A DNA stretch of 64,000 bases, taken from NCBI RefSeq assembly GCF_000685395.1, contig NZ_AVSQ01000015.1, positions 1-64,000 of the forward strand. Reading direction: 5' to 3'. This stretch comes from Candidatus Nitrosotenuis chungbukensis (GTDB lineage: Archaea; Thermoproteota; Nitrososphaeria; Nitrososphaerales; Nitrosopumilaceae). The position numbers and the translations under genes were made by a program. Every line of letters begins with the position of its first letter. The first letter of the stretch is position 1. Positions 1 to 8,538 of the stretch are shown here, piece after piece. The notes under the pieces are model-generated. The model was not told the DNA's origin. It did no database searches and saw nothing but the letters and a program-made list of their open reading frames with translations.

Positions 1-84
1 CCTTCTGGCGTCCATTCTTAAGGTATTGAATTCAATAATGTGGAATTTAGAGATTGATCTCTGATACTAATAGACCAGTTGATC

Positions 85-136
85 ACACTGACAGATCTGT
101 CAATAAAACTGACACGAATGTAAGCGCGACTTAATA
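85..136 (+). promoter_or_regulatory. Promoter with palindromic operator shared with 56.9 kb
   Basis: Positions 89-102 are a perfect 14-bp palindrome, TGACAGATCTGTCA. Positions 120-136 read GTAAGCGCGACTTAATA, ending in a TATA-like TTAATA about 39 bp before the ATG at 175. Both elements recur in the same order before the gene at 56958. A BRE/TATA promoter with an upstream operator is inferred; the regulator is unknown. Confidence 0.55.
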
Positions 137-174
137 ACAATACCAACATCAGATTGTTAGTGTTAACTATTACA

Positions 175-2163
175 ATGAAAAAAATTCTTCTACTACCGGT
201 GCTCGTCGCCATGATTTCTATTGCGTTTTTCTCTATCCAAACTGTCACTGCAGCTGGTCCACTAGACCTTACCGGACTAGATAACTTTGGTATTCTTGCT
301 AATACATATACCAACTCCATCAATCCAAATACTCTTACTGGCGATCTTGGATATACTGTACCAAACGCAACTCCACTTACAACACATAATGGTGTGACCT
401 ATGTGGGTACTGATGCTATCTATATTAACGCATTAGTAAAACAAGCCGCTCTTTATACGGCCGGCTGGAGCTCAGGACAATCTGGAGCTTGTACAACAAC
501 AACGGCTGGAGCAACTGTCTTGGATAATGTAATACCTACTGGCGGATCCATCCCTGGAACTCTAATACCTGGGGTCTATTGTATCAATGGTGCCGCTACT
601 ATAGGCACAGCAGGAATCACTCTTAGCGGAAATGGAGTTTACATCTTTAGAATAAACGGCACGTTGGGTACTACCCTCAACTCACAAGTTACACTACTCG
701 GCGCAAATGCTAATGATGTATTCTGGCTACCAATAGGTGGAACAACACTTGCAAGTAACACTGGTTTTGCAGGTAACATAGTGACTCATGCAGCTACTAC
801 CTTGGGTGGCACTGTGACTATGAATGGAAGAATCCTGTCCAATGACGCAGTTACTACAACCGGACCAAATGTTGTAATTACAACTCCAACTGCAAGTTCA
901 GTGCCAGTACCAACCATAATTACGAGCAACGACTGTACGTTTGACTGTTTTCCACCGACAATAGGAGTTGGCAGCAATAATGAGGACTTCGTGGATCAAG
1001 GATTTTCATATAACGGAATCACATCAGATGTTGATACATTTTCGACATCATATCCAGTATTAACAACCAAAGTTGGAGTTGTCAACAAGGCAGTTTTCAA
1101 GATATATGAGGACGGCGGACCTGACGAAGTAAGGCATCTTGAATTGGCCTTTGGTTTGGCTCCAGGACAAATATTTGGCGATAGCGAGGTTGTAGTGGAA
1201 TGGGACAAGACTTGGAATGGAATAGAGACAACCAAAGTAAAGGATCCAAAAAATGCCTTGAAAGATGTTAGTGTAGTGACATCGGAAGGACCATGCAAGC
1301 CAAACTCTATCAAAAATGATTGCCTGATTGTAACGATTTACCACACATTCGAAAAACCACTTGCGTTTAACGGCGTTGCAGTGAACGTATGGGATGACAG
1401 TCGAAATGCATGGCAAAACAGACTTACTAATGGCGTCCTAATACTAGGAGACACAACCAGACCAGCTGCTAAACACGTTGTAGCCGATTCAGCAGGACAT
1501 GTGAGCGTAATAACTGAATTAACTTCACACATCGCAGTTGACAAACTTGGTAAATATTGGAGTTTAGACAAGAATGGATTTTGGGTTAGCGCATTTGTAG
1601 CAGATAAGAATCCAAGCGTTTTGTCGTATTGGAGCGGTTATGATAGAAACGATCTGGTGTCATTTGCACAGATGAAGAAAGGTCAAGCATTGATAGCAAA
1701 GGGTTCATGGGACAGCTCTAAAATTCAAACCAGCCCGCTTCACATAATCGATAGAATACAAAATTTTGTCGATGATAGAGACACCATAAACTTTGACAAT
1801 CTGAAGAAAAGTCAAAATCTGTTAGCAAAGAAAAAGTGGGACAGCTCTGCAATCCAAAACCAAGGGCCTGGCATAACAGACAAGACGTATACCGATAAAA
1901 GAGACACTCTGGCGTTTGAAAATCTAAAGAAAGCCCAAGCATTGAAAGCAAAGGGATACTTTGACAGCTCTGAAATTCAAAACCTAGGTACTCCAGAAAA
2001 ATCTGTAAGCCCTGCAACCATGCACTGCCTTGATAACGGCGGAAAAATAAAGGTGCAAGGGACTGGCAAGTTCATGCAAAGCATCTGCGTGTTTCCAAAC
2101 GGTTCACAGTGTGAAGAAGGGAAATACTTTAGAGGCGAATGCAGTCCAAAGAAGTCTCAATAA
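175..2163 (+). CDS. Secreted DUF3494 (ice-binding-like) protein with C-terminal repeats and DUF333-like tail
   Basis: A predicted exported protein of 662 residues. I use the ATG at 175 rather than a TTG at 154 because it starts directly with a signal peptide (MKKILLLPVLVAMISIAFF) ending near TAAG. Residues about 30-250 resemble the DUF3494 ice-binding/adhesin beta-solenoid family, with the FGILA opening and a Thr/Gly-rich body. A middle beta-rich domain follows (about 275-470). Then come three repeats of about 38 residues of the pattern R-D-x(5)-F-x-N-L-K-K-x-Q ending in W/F-D-S-S-x-I-Q. The last 45 residues hold four Cys in a DUF333-like pattern (CVFPNGSQCEEGKYFRGEC). Ice binding is not implied; an extracellular surface or adhesion role is as likely. 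The promoter is shared with the gene at 56958. Confidence 0.8.
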   Translation: MKKILLLPVLVAMISIAFFSIQTVTAAGPLDLTGLDNFGILANTYTNSINPNTLTGDLGYTVPNATPLTTHNGVTYVGTDAIYINALVKQAALYTAGWSSGQSGACTTTTAGATVLDNVIPTGGSIPGTLIPGVYCINGAATIGTAGITLSGNGVYIFRINGTLGTTLNSQVTLLGANANDVFWLPIGGTTLASNTGFAGNIVTHAATTLGGTVTMNGRILSNDAVTTTGPNVVITTPTASSVPVPTIITSNDCTFDCFPPTIGVGSNNEDFVDQGFSYNGITSDVDTFSTSYPVLTTKVGVVNKAVFKIYEDGGPDEVRHLELAFGLAPGQIFGDSEVVVEWDKTWNGIETTKVKDPKNALKDVSVVTSEGPCKPNSIKNDCLIVTIYHTFEKPLAFNGVAVNVWDDSRNAWQNRLTNGVLILGDTTRPAAKHVVADSAGHVSVITELTSHIAVDKLGKYWSLDKNGFWVSAFVADKNPSVLSYWSGYDRNDLVSFAQMKKGQALIAKGSWDSSKIQTSPLHIIDRIQNFVDDRDTINFDNLKKSQNLLAKKKWDSSAIQNQGPGITDKTYTDKRDTLAFENLKKAQALKAKGYFDSSEIQNLGTPEKSVSPATMHCLDNGGKIKVQGTGKFMQSICVFPNGSQCEEGKYFRGECSPKKSQ

Positions 2164-2327
2164 TCAAGAATTTTTTATTTTTCTAAAAATTATCTAGCAC
2201 AACAAACTGCCGTTTGTTTTTCTCGCTTATTAGAAAAAACAGTGATGCCTGATGATGACCAAATTATAAAATAATTATTTTTGCCATTCTGCAAAGTCAT
2301 CACGTGGGAATTTAAAACAAGGTGTGG

Positions 2328-2450
2328 TCCCGAGTGAAGGAGTTGAACCTTCGACAACCCGGTTTCTGTGTATGCCTAGGTAGGCTGACTTCGGTTAGCC
2401 GATGGCCAACCACTACAGCCGGAAGCTCTACCAGGCTGAGCTAACTCGGG
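2328..2450 (-). tRNA. tRNA-Tyr(GTA) with a 49-nt intron
   Basis: Read on the minus strand, CCCGAGT (2450-2444) pairs with ACTCGGG (2335-2329), followed by discriminator A at 2328. The D arm is GCTC/GAGC, the T arm GAAGG-TTCAACT-CCTTC. The anticodon stem TCCGG/CCGGG is interrupted by an intron at 2412-2364, just after position 37, the canonical archaeal site. The loop begins CTGTAG, giving anticodon GTA. The intron contains its own hairpin (GGTTGGCC/GGCTAACC). The mature tRNA would be 74 nt without CCA, which is not encoded. Confidence 0.93.
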
Positions 2451-2521
2451 ACAAAAAATGTCGGAGCATTACTATTAAATAATTATCGATGTGGCGCCGT
2501 TCCAAGTGGAAATCCACAAAT

Positions 2522-2641
2522 CTAGTGTTTGTGTGTCTTGATGCAAGAACTGCAAAATTCATCCCCGCATTTGTCGCATGATACCAGCTGACCTGGTCTG
2601 TAGCCTGTAAAACACTTGTCGCAACTAGTGCCGTTCAACAC
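2522..2641 (-). CDS. 39-residue zinc-finger protein
   Basis: A very short minus-strand reading frame that begins with GTG at 2641 (or TTG at 2638), right after an in-frame TGA at 2644-2642. It has six Cys in three CxxC pairs (CDKC, CDKC, CSSC) followed by a His-rich end (KTHKH). The spacing suggests one or two zinc sites, as in a treble-clef or B-box-like finger. Almost every residue outside the Cys pairs is polar. Such micro zinc proteins are common in Nitrososphaerota and often of unknown function; a role in nucleic-acid or protein binding is only a guess. It is divergent from the gene at 2728. Confidence 0.6.
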   Translation of the reverse strand: MLNGTSCDKCFTGYRPGQLVSCDKCGDEFCSSCIKTHKH

Positions 2642-2727
2642 TCAGTCACAAAACACGGATCTTTTATCTTGATCGATGATCATGGGATCAAAAAAATATT
2701 AAATAATCTAGGCAAATCAAATTCTAC

Positions 2728-3333
2728 ATGTCCGAGGCCTTGCTTGATGGGTATGCCTGTATCCCATACACGCACGACCACAAATCCATCGAAATCAAGG
2801 ATTCTTGGCAGGCCTCCAAAAACGTGGAAAACATGTACTTTGTAACTGCCACCTTTTCTCAGGACAGCAAACCCTATTTCCCGTCACACGCAAACCATTA
2901 TCTCCTTGTCAAATTTGCCAATGATGCAAAAATCGTCAAGGAGCTAGAAAAACGCCAGCAGGACAAAACCTCGTTTGTCTTTAACATGGACAGCGAATTT
3001 TTCGAGCGAGAGGTGGATGGAAACATGAATTTTGTATCTGTATATTATCTGGAATATTCAAAATCCGACGACGATATGACTGATCTGGCGTCTGTGGTTT
3101 CAAAGAATGATCGAGTAAAAAAAGCGTCTAGTGGGAGCATGACTGCCTATTCTAACGCGCCGCCAAAGTTTACCTTCCCATACAGCAACAGTATAGTGGT
3201 GTTAGAAGTATCTAGCCAGAAGAGCCATCAGAGCGTAAACAAGTACTGTGAACAAACGCGCCGCAACGTGTGTCGAAAGGGCATCACGATGATAAATCTC
3301 GTCGGACTCTCAATCCTTGAAAAATTAAAGTAA
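2728..3333 (+). CDS. Conserved hypothetical protein, 201 aa
   Basis: I do not recognise this family. The protein is soluble, with no signal peptide or membrane segment, and has two Cys near its C-terminus (KYCEQTRRNVC). The first two-thirds read as an alpha/beta domain with aromatic strands (MYFVTATF, HYLLVKF, FVSVYYLEY). Codon use and composition match the surrounding core genes. An AT-rich block (AAAAAAATATTAAATAAT) about 25-35 bp before the ATG would serve as a TATA box for a leaderless transcript. It stands alone, divergent from the zinc-finger gene and just upstream of aIF5A. Confidence 0.6.
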   Translation: MSEALLDGYACIPYTHDHKSIEIKDSWQASKNVENMYFVTATFSQDSKPYFPSHANHYLLVKFANDAKIVKELEKRQQDKTSFVFNMDSEFFEREVDGNMNFVSVYYLEYSKSDDDMTDLASVVSKNDRVKKASSGSMTAYSNAPPKFTFPYSNSIVVLEVSSQKSHQSVNKYCEQTRRNVCRKGITMINLVGLSILEKLK

Positions 3334-3366
3334 AAAAGATCCTAGATCCGACAAGCCGTCATAAAT

Positions 3367-3376
3367 CTTAAATATT
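3367..3376 (+). promoter_or_regulatory. TATA-like box of aIF5A
   Basis: CTTAAATATT lies 21-30 bp before the ATG at 3397, the spacing expected of an archaeal TATA box driving a leaderless or near-leaderless transcript. This supports the chosen aIF5A start. Confidence 0.45.
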
Positions 3377-3396
3377 GAACAAAAATTGGTTTTGAT

Positions 3397-3807
3397 ATGA
3401 GTAAACCCGCAGAATTGGGATCGTTGAAAATCGGCTCATACATTCTACTGCCAGTTGGGGATCAACCGACCGGTGAGCCATGCAGAATTTCAGAATACGA
3501 TACAAGCAAACCTGGAAAGCACGGAGCTGCAAAAGCAAGAATTGTAGGAGTGGGGGTTTTTGATAATCAAAAGCGTCCACATGTTGGCCCAGTTAGCATG
3601 CAGGTACACGTTCCACTGATCGACAAGAGAGGCGGTCAAATCATCTCCATCACCGGAGACCAGATACAGCTTATGGATAGCGAGACATTTGAAACAATTG
3701 ATGCACAAATGATAGATGACGAAGTCCAGGGCAAACTAGAACAAGGCCAAACTGTCGAATACTGGAATGTAATGGGCAGAACTAAAATAATGCGCATCAA
3801 GTCTTAA
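3397..3807 (+). CDS. Translation initiation factor aIF5A
   Basis: The archaeal homologue of eIF5A/EF-P binds between the ribosomal P and E sites and helps peptide-bond formation at stalling sequences. It has the two-domain architecture of the family: an N-terminal SH3-like domain carrying the hypusination loop (S-K-P-G-K-H-G, modified lysine expected at K41) and a C-terminal OB fold. At 136 residues it has the usual archaeal length. No deoxyhypusine synthase gene is in this window. A candidate C/D box RNA follows immediately. Confidence 0.95.
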   Translation: MSKPAELGSLKIGSYILLPVGDQPTGEPCRISEYDTSKPGKHGAAKARIVGVGVFDNQKRPHVGPVSMQVHVPLIDKRGGQIISITGDQIQLMDSETFETIDAQMIDDEVQGKLEQGQTVEYWNVMGRTKIMRIKS

Positions 3808-3810
3808 TTC

Positions 3811-3875
3811 GGATGCTGATGATGAGTGGAAAAGCCATCTGATTTTTGATGACGATTATGAGTATTGAGGCATCC
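3811..3875 (+). ncRNA. Candidate C/D box sRNA
   Basis: In the gap between aIF5A and the next gene, a terminal stem GGATGC/GCATCC (3811-3816/3870-3875) encloses a C box (TGATGA, 3816-3824 region), a D' CTGA (3839-3842), a C' TGATGA (3847-3852) and a weak D-like TTGA (3865-3868). The order and the guide spacers of about 12 nt match archaeal 2'-O-methylation guides. The last box is not a consensus CTGA, so confidence is moderate; rRNA targets were not searched. Confidence 0.45.
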
Positions 3876-3911
3876 ACTCTTTAATTATACCGGACGCCAA
3901 ATCCATACCAA

Positions 3912-4604
3912 ATGAATCTTGCCGCATTGTTTTCTGGGGGAAAAGACAGCACCTATTCTGTATTTGAGGCGCAAAACAGAGGGCACGCAGTAAAATGCTT
4001 GGTGACAATACTTGCAAGTTCTGACGACAGCCATCTACTGCATCACCCAAATATCGGACTTGCCAGCCTGCAGGCAAAATCCATGAAAATCCCTCAAATC
4101 ACAATTGCCGCAAAATCAAGTAACACCGAATCCGAACTTGAAAGCCTCAGAGAGGCGCTGTCCACTGCAAAAAAAGATTACCAAATTGAAGGAATCGTAC
4201 ACGGCGGAATACTTAGTGAGTTCCAAAAAACAAAATTCGAAGGCGTAGCAAAGGACTTGGGACTGCACGTCATATCGCCGCTCTGGAAGAAAAACCAGAC
4301 GCAATACATGCACCTGCTGCTTGATTCTGGGTTTGAATTCATAATAACTTCGGTTTCTGCTGACGGCCTTGACAAATCGTGGCTCGGCAAAAAAATAACG
4401 AAGGACGATCTTGGCAAACTAGAACAGCTGTCTGAAAAACACAAGTTCAATCTGAGTTTTGAAGGTGGCGAAGCTGAAACGTTTGTAGTGAACTGTCCTC
4501 TGTTTTCAGGCCCAATCGAAATTCAGGATTCTTCAATATTCTGGGATGGATACCGAGGAAGGTTTGAAATAGTGCGTGCAAAAATAAAAGACAATGCTGG
4601 ATAA
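3912..4604 (+). CDS. dph6: Diphthine-ammonia ligase family ATP pyrophosphatase (Dph6-like)
   Basis: A PP-loop ATPase of the MJ0570/Dph6 family, which amidates diphthine in the last step of diphthamide synthesis on elongation factor 2. The PP-loop SGGKDS is at residues 8-13. The family signature continues with a GIVHGG-type block near residue 94 and a C-terminal EGGEAETFV motif. Its 230 residues are typical for the archaeal single-domain form. The stop codon overlaps the start of srp54 by 11 bp, so the two are co-transcribed and probably translationally coupled. Confidence 0.82.
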   Translation: MNLAALFSGGKDSTYSVFEAQNRGHAVKCLVTILASSDDSHLLHHPNIGLASLQAKSMKIPQITIAAKSSNTESELESLREALSTAKKDYQIEGIVHGGILSEFQKTKFEGVAKDLGLHVISPLWKKNQTQYMHLLLDSGFEFIITSVSADGLDKSWLGKKITKDDLGKLEQLSEKHKFNLSFEGGEAETFVVNCPLFSGPIEIQDSSIFWDGYRGRFEIVRAKIKDNAG

Positions 4605-5919
4605 CCTAAAGACTAGCCTTCGTGCAGCAATCAAGAAAATCGTAAACTCTTCTGGAATAGATGAGCAGTTAATCAACGAGCTATCACGCGACGTGCAAAA
4701 GGCTTTGCTTCAAGCAGACGTAAATGTAAAACTTGTACTGCAGATAACGGAGAACCTAAAACACCGCTCGCTAAACGAGACCCCTCCGCCTGGACTGTCC
4801 AGAAAGGATCACATCGTAAAAATACTATACGATGAACTGGCAAGCCTCCTTGGCAAGGAAAACGAGTTTTCCTTCAAGCCCGGCAAGCTAAACAAGGTGC
4901 TGATGCTTGGAATCCAGGGCAGCGGAAAGACCACCATATCGTCCAAGCTGGCAAAATTCCTGACAAAACAAGGCTACAAGGTGGGAGTAATCGGGGCCGA
5001 CACGTTTCGACCTGGGGCATTGGTTCAGCTCAGAACAATGTGCGAAAAGGCAAACGTCGAGGTATATGGCGAGGAAAACAACCGAGACTCGCCTGCAATT
5101 GTAAAGGCAGGACTGAAGCATTTTGAGAATTCAAATCTTGATATCATACTAATAGATACTGCGGGGCGACACAAAGAAGAAAAAGACCTGCTTGATGAAA
5201 TGCGAGAGATTGGCAAAATTGCAGACCCTGATCTTGCATTGCTGGTAATTGATGGAACAATAGGGCAGCAGTGCTACAGTCAGGCAGAGTCGTTCCACAA
5301 AACGGTGCCTGTTGGCGGAATCGTAATCACAAAGCTTGACAGCTCTGCAAAGGGAGGAGGCGCACTGGCAGCGTCTGCTGCAACGGGTGCCAAGATAATG
5401 TATGTCGGAACTGGAGAGAGAATAGACGACCTGGAGATATTTTCCCCGACTAGGTTTGTCGGGAGGCTGCTTGGCATGGGGGACATACAAGCGCTGCTTG
5501 ATCTTGCAAAGAGGCTTGAAAACGAGGCAGACGATGTTAGGCTCAAACGAATCTCTAGCGGGAAAATGAACATGGATGACTTTTACTATCAGCTAGAAGA
5601 GGTGACCAAGGTTGGCTCGCTAAAGGGATTTTTGGATAACATGCCGGGACTGTCTGGAATGGTAAAAGATGATCAGCTAGACCAAATGGAAGGCAGAATC
5701 TCAAAGTGGAGGTTCATCATACAGAGCATGACAAAACAGGAAAAGGCAGACCCTGATCTACTAAACGCATCTAGGATCAAAAGAATAGCGCGCGGTTCTG
5801 GCTGGCCTGAACACGAAGTAAAGGAGCTCTTGAAGAACTACAAAAATTCCAAAAGCATGATGAAGGCATCAAAAGGAAGGCAGATGCAGGGATTCCTCCG
5901 CAAAATGGGTATGGGCTAA
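4594..5919 (+). CDS. srp54: Signal recognition particle GTPase SRP54
   Basis: The SRP subunit that recognises signal sequences and targets ribosomes to the membrane. The N domain helices occupy residues 1-95. The G domain follows with G1 GIQGSGKTT (106-114), the DTAGR motif and TKLD. The C-terminal methionine-rich M domain (about 300-441) carries the RNA and signal-peptide binding groove. Its length of 441 residues is standard. The start overlaps the end of the Dph6-like gene. The 7S RNA and SRP19 are not in the window. Confidence 0.97.
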   Translation: MLDNLKTSLRAAIKKIVNSSGIDEQLINELSRDVQKALLQADVNVKLVLQITENLKHRSLNETPPPGLSRKDHIVKILYDELASLLGKENEFSFKPGKLNKVLMLGIQGSGKTTISSKLAKFLTKQGYKVGVIGADTFRPGALVQLRTMCEKANVEVYGEENNRDSPAIVKAGLKHFENSNLDIILIDTAGRHKEEKDLLDEMREIGKIADPDLALLVIDGTIGQQCYSQAESFHKTVPVGGIVITKLDSSAKGGGALAASAATGAKIMYVGTGERIDDLEIFSPTRFVGRLLGMGDIQALLDLAKRLENEADDVRLKRISSGKMNMDDFYYQLEEVTKVGSLKGFLDNMPGLSGMVKDDQLDQMEGRISKWRFIIQSMTKQEKADPDLLNASRIKRIARGSGWPEHEVKELLKNYKNSKSMMKASKGRQMQGFLRKMGMG

Positions 5920-5966
5920 GCGCCGTACCAGTAAATTACTAATAGCATGATTGCCGATTTTTTTCT

Positions 5967-7133
5967 GTGGGAAAAAACAGCAAGCCGTTTGAAGGCGTAC
6001 TGCGATTATCGCAAAAAATACTAAAAGAATACGATCTGTGCGACGTGTGCCTTGGGAGGCTGTTTGCAAAAAAGCTCGGCCTTGCATCAAATAAAAAGCT
6101 GGGAGAAAAGATTCACCGCGCCCTAAAAATAAAAAGCGCAAAATGCTACGTCTGTAAAAACATCTTTGACGGCGTTAGCTCGCAGGTGGCAAAAATGCTT
6201 GACGCCTCCTCTGACTATGATTTTGCGACATTTCTTGTCGGCACCAAGCTAAAGCCGTCCATTCTTGACAGGGACGATCACATGCGCTCAAGATTTAGGC
6301 TAAGGGGAATTGACGGAATAAAGACAAACATTACTCGGGAGCTGGCAAAGCAGTTCTCTCGCAAGGCAAAAAAGAAAGCCGAGTCGTCTGAGCCGGACCT
6401 TGTCTTCATGATTGACTTTAAGGCAGACTCGTGCACCCTCCAGACAAAGCCCGTCTTTCTTTGGGGGAGGTACACAAAGTCTGAGCGTAACATCCCACAA
6501 AAACAAAAACCGTGCGCCACATGTCTTGGCAAGGGGTGCATTGACTGCAATCATCACGGCATATCTGAATTTGATAGTGTGGAGGGGCTGATGAGCAAAT
6601 ACCTCTTTGAGAAATTTGACGCGCTGCAAACAAAAATAACGTGGATTGGGGGCGAGGACAGCACAAGTCTGGTTCTTGGCTCGGGGCGCCCGTTCTTTGT
6701 AAAACTGCTCAATCCAAAAAAGCGCTACCTGAGGCTGCCAAAAAAAATAGTACTTGGGAAAATCACAATACATGATCTAAAGCCTATCGGCAAAACGCCG
6801 TCAGGCCCTGTACAGTTTACCTCAAAAGTAAAGCTATACATCACATGCGAAAACAAAATCGAACCAAGTTCCCTCTCAAAACTTGATCAACTTGAGAATA
6901 ACACGATCGCAGTTTATGAAAAATCGGGAAGAAGAACGGAAAAACTAATCCGCAACGTGCGGTACAAGCCATCTGCTGAGAACTCTTTTTACCTTTCAAT
7001 GACTGCAGGCGGGGGCCTGCCGCTCAAACGATTTGTCAGCGGCGATGATGCGTTTCCGAACATCTCGGACATTTTGGAAAACAAGTGCAGGTGCGAGACG
7101 TTTGATTTTGAGGCAGTAAAAATCACACACTGA
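5967..7133 (+). CDS. pus10: tRNA pseudouridine synthase Pus10
   Basis: Archaeal Pus10 makes pseudouridine 54 and/or 55 in the T-loop of tRNA. The N-terminal region has zinc-binding Cys pairs (CDVC near 25, CYVC near 60, CATC and CIDC near 183-194) within the THUMP-like accessory domain. The catalytic domain begins near residue 200; the motif GGEDSTSLVLGSGRPF places the likely catalytic Asp at D231. Translation starts with GTG at 5967. The C-terminus is intact, ending with the conserved KRFVSGD block. The surrounding genes are also translation related. Confidence 0.92.
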   Translation: MGKNSKPFEGVLRLSQKILKEYDLCDVCLGRLFAKKLGLASNKKLGEKIHRALKIKSAKCYVCKNIFDGVSSQVAKMLDASSDYDFATFLVGTKLKPSILDRDDHMRSRFRLRGIDGIKTNITRELAKQFSRKAKKKAESSEPDLVFMIDFKADSCTLQTKPVFLWGRYTKSERNIPQKQKPCATCLGKGCIDCNHHGISEFDSVEGLMSKYLFEKFDALQTKITWIGGEDSTSLVLGSGRPFFVKLLNPKKRYLRLPKKIVLGKITIHDLKPIGKTPSGPVQFTSKVKLYITCENKIEPSSLSKLDQLENNTIAVYEKSGRRTEKLIRNVRYKPSAENSFYLSMTAGGGLPLKRFVSGDDAFPNISDILENKCRCETFDFEAVKITH

Positions 7134-7188
7134 CTTGGCCTGAGTCTAAACTAACATTTTTTACACCTAGCTTGAAGAGATAATTCCG

Positions 7189-7896
7189 TTGGATCATCTG
7201 GTAAAAGTACGAGAGGCGCACGAAAAAGGACTTTTGCCGCAAGACATGCTTGATCTGATCAAAGAAAGATTCAATCTGGTGGAATCTGGAATAAAGAGAA
7301 TCGAAGCTGCGTCTGGAACTCCTTACCCAATATCATACGTGGAGCCGTCTGCCATCTTGTCAAATTCTGGCAACATGTCATTTGAGTACGGCGTGCTTTT
7401 TGCAAGAACGCTTCCGGTGTTCTTTGAAGAAAAGTTCCAAGTCGTAATTCAGATTTCTGCACCGCTTGTGGCCTTTGGACTCAAGGGTACCATTCACGCA
7501 ATACTTGCACACGAGTTTCTCCATTATCTGGAACTTGTAAGAAAGATATCTAAAATGGAACTCTTATCTGACGAAATATCTGGAAACCTTTTTGAAAATG
7601 TGTATGCCGACAGTACGCGGCTCTTTGAGCCGCGCGCAGTGTTTGACGACAAGACCCTTCTGACGCACATTACGAAAAAATTCCCGACTGGCTTTAAGGA
7701 CTATAAGCTTGAGGACAAAACCGAAAAGCTCTGGATAGCACGGGGCCTGCCTGTCACAAACATCACACTTGACACAAACACGGTAAAACTTTCCGCCGAG
7801 TCATTATCAAAGGTAGTCTTGGATCCTGCACTGCTGGGAAAAATAAAAGAATTCGAAGAAAGAGAATCTAAGCTGAGAAAAAGAAAACTCTACTGA
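7189..7896 (+). CDS. HExxH-containing protein of unknown function
   Basis: A soluble 235-residue protein starting with TTG. A helical segment near residue 108 contains HEFLHYLE, which has the HExxH arrangement of zinc metallopeptidases, with a possible third ligand among downstream acidic residues (SDEISGN). No signal peptide or membrane helix is present, so any peptidase activity would be cytoplasmic. I cannot assign a family. The gene converges with S27ae and overlaps its stop region by 7 bp (7890-7896). Confidence 0.6.
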   Translation: MDHLVKVREAHEKGLLPQDMLDLIKERFNLVESGIKRIEAASGTPYPISYVEPSAILSNSGNMSFEYGVLFARTLPVFFEEKFQVVIQISAPLVAFGLKGTIHAILAHEFLHYLELVRKISKMELLSDEISGNLFENVYADSTRLFEPRAVFDDKTLLTHITKKFPTGFKDYKLEDKTEKLWIARGLPVTNITLDTNTVKLSAESLSKVVLDPALLGKIKEFEERESKLRKRKLY

Positions 7897-8072
7897 TTAA
7901 ATTCAGTCAGGCCGCACTTGCCGCACGTTCGTCTGTTTTTGTGCTCTGACATAAAGACGCCTTTGCCGCATCGCGAGCACAGTCTGTGAAGTCTTGTTAT
8001 TTTATCGCCAGTTATCTTGTAGTATTTGTGGATTGAATCCGACGCCTTTGCCGCTGCCTTTTTTCCTGCCAT
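7890..8072 (-). CDS. rps27ae: 30S ribosomal protein S27ae
   Basis: The small zinc-ribbon protein of the archaeal 30S subunit. Sixty residues, Lys-rich start, then the ribbon C-S-R-C-G (near 32-36) and C-G-K-C-G (near 50-54). Its ATG overlaps the TAA of rps24e by one base, giving the common archaeal S24e-S27ae operon. Confidence 0.95.
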   Translation of the reverse strand: MAGKKAAAKASDSIHKYYKITGDKITRLHRLCSRCGKGVFMSEHKNRRTCGKCGLTEFNQ

Positions 8073-8446
8073 TATGCTGCAGGCTCCTCTTTGGTCTCCG
8101 GAGGCGGTGCGTTTGCAGCCTTTGCCTTGTCAAGTCTTGTAAAAATAACTGGATTGACCTGTCTTTTTGCCAAACCTTCGTCGTCATATATGTAGAAGAC
8201 TCCCGTGATTTCTGGTCTGCCGCTGTGGTTTTTCATGTTTATTGGAATTACCACTTTGCCGTCAAGCTTGAACTGTTTTGAAATCATGTCTACTGCCTCT
8301 AGTTTCTTGAGCTTTCCGCCAAGACCTTTGAACGTGCATGTTATCTCCCTTCTTGAGAGAAACGTGTTGTTTACATCGCTTAGTGTTTCAATCATTGACA
8401 TGTATTCCAACTCGTTTTTCTTTTTCATATAAACTTTGATTGCCAT
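8072..8446 (-). CDS. rps24e: 30S ribosomal protein S24e
   Basis: A 124-residue archaeal small-subunit protein. It has the family opening with mixed beta strands (EITCTFKG), the block PINMKNHSGRPEITGVFYIYDD and a charged Ala/Pro/Glu-rich C-terminal tail typical of Nitrososphaerota. First gene of the two-gene S24e-S27ae operon, transcribed leftward. Confidence 0.95.
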   Translation of the reverse strand: MAIKVYMKKKNELEYMSMIETLSDVNNTFLSRREITCTFKGLGGKLKKLEAVDMISKQFKLDGKVVIPINMKNHSGRPEITGVFYIYDDEGLAKRQVNPVIFTRLDKAKAANAPPPETKEEPAA

Positions 8447-8538
8447 GGTACTGTGTAATCTAAGAGACCTAAACCTAAGATGTCATTCCGAGGTCAACAT
8501 TCAACACAACGGATCGTTTTAATCCTAAAATCAACCAT

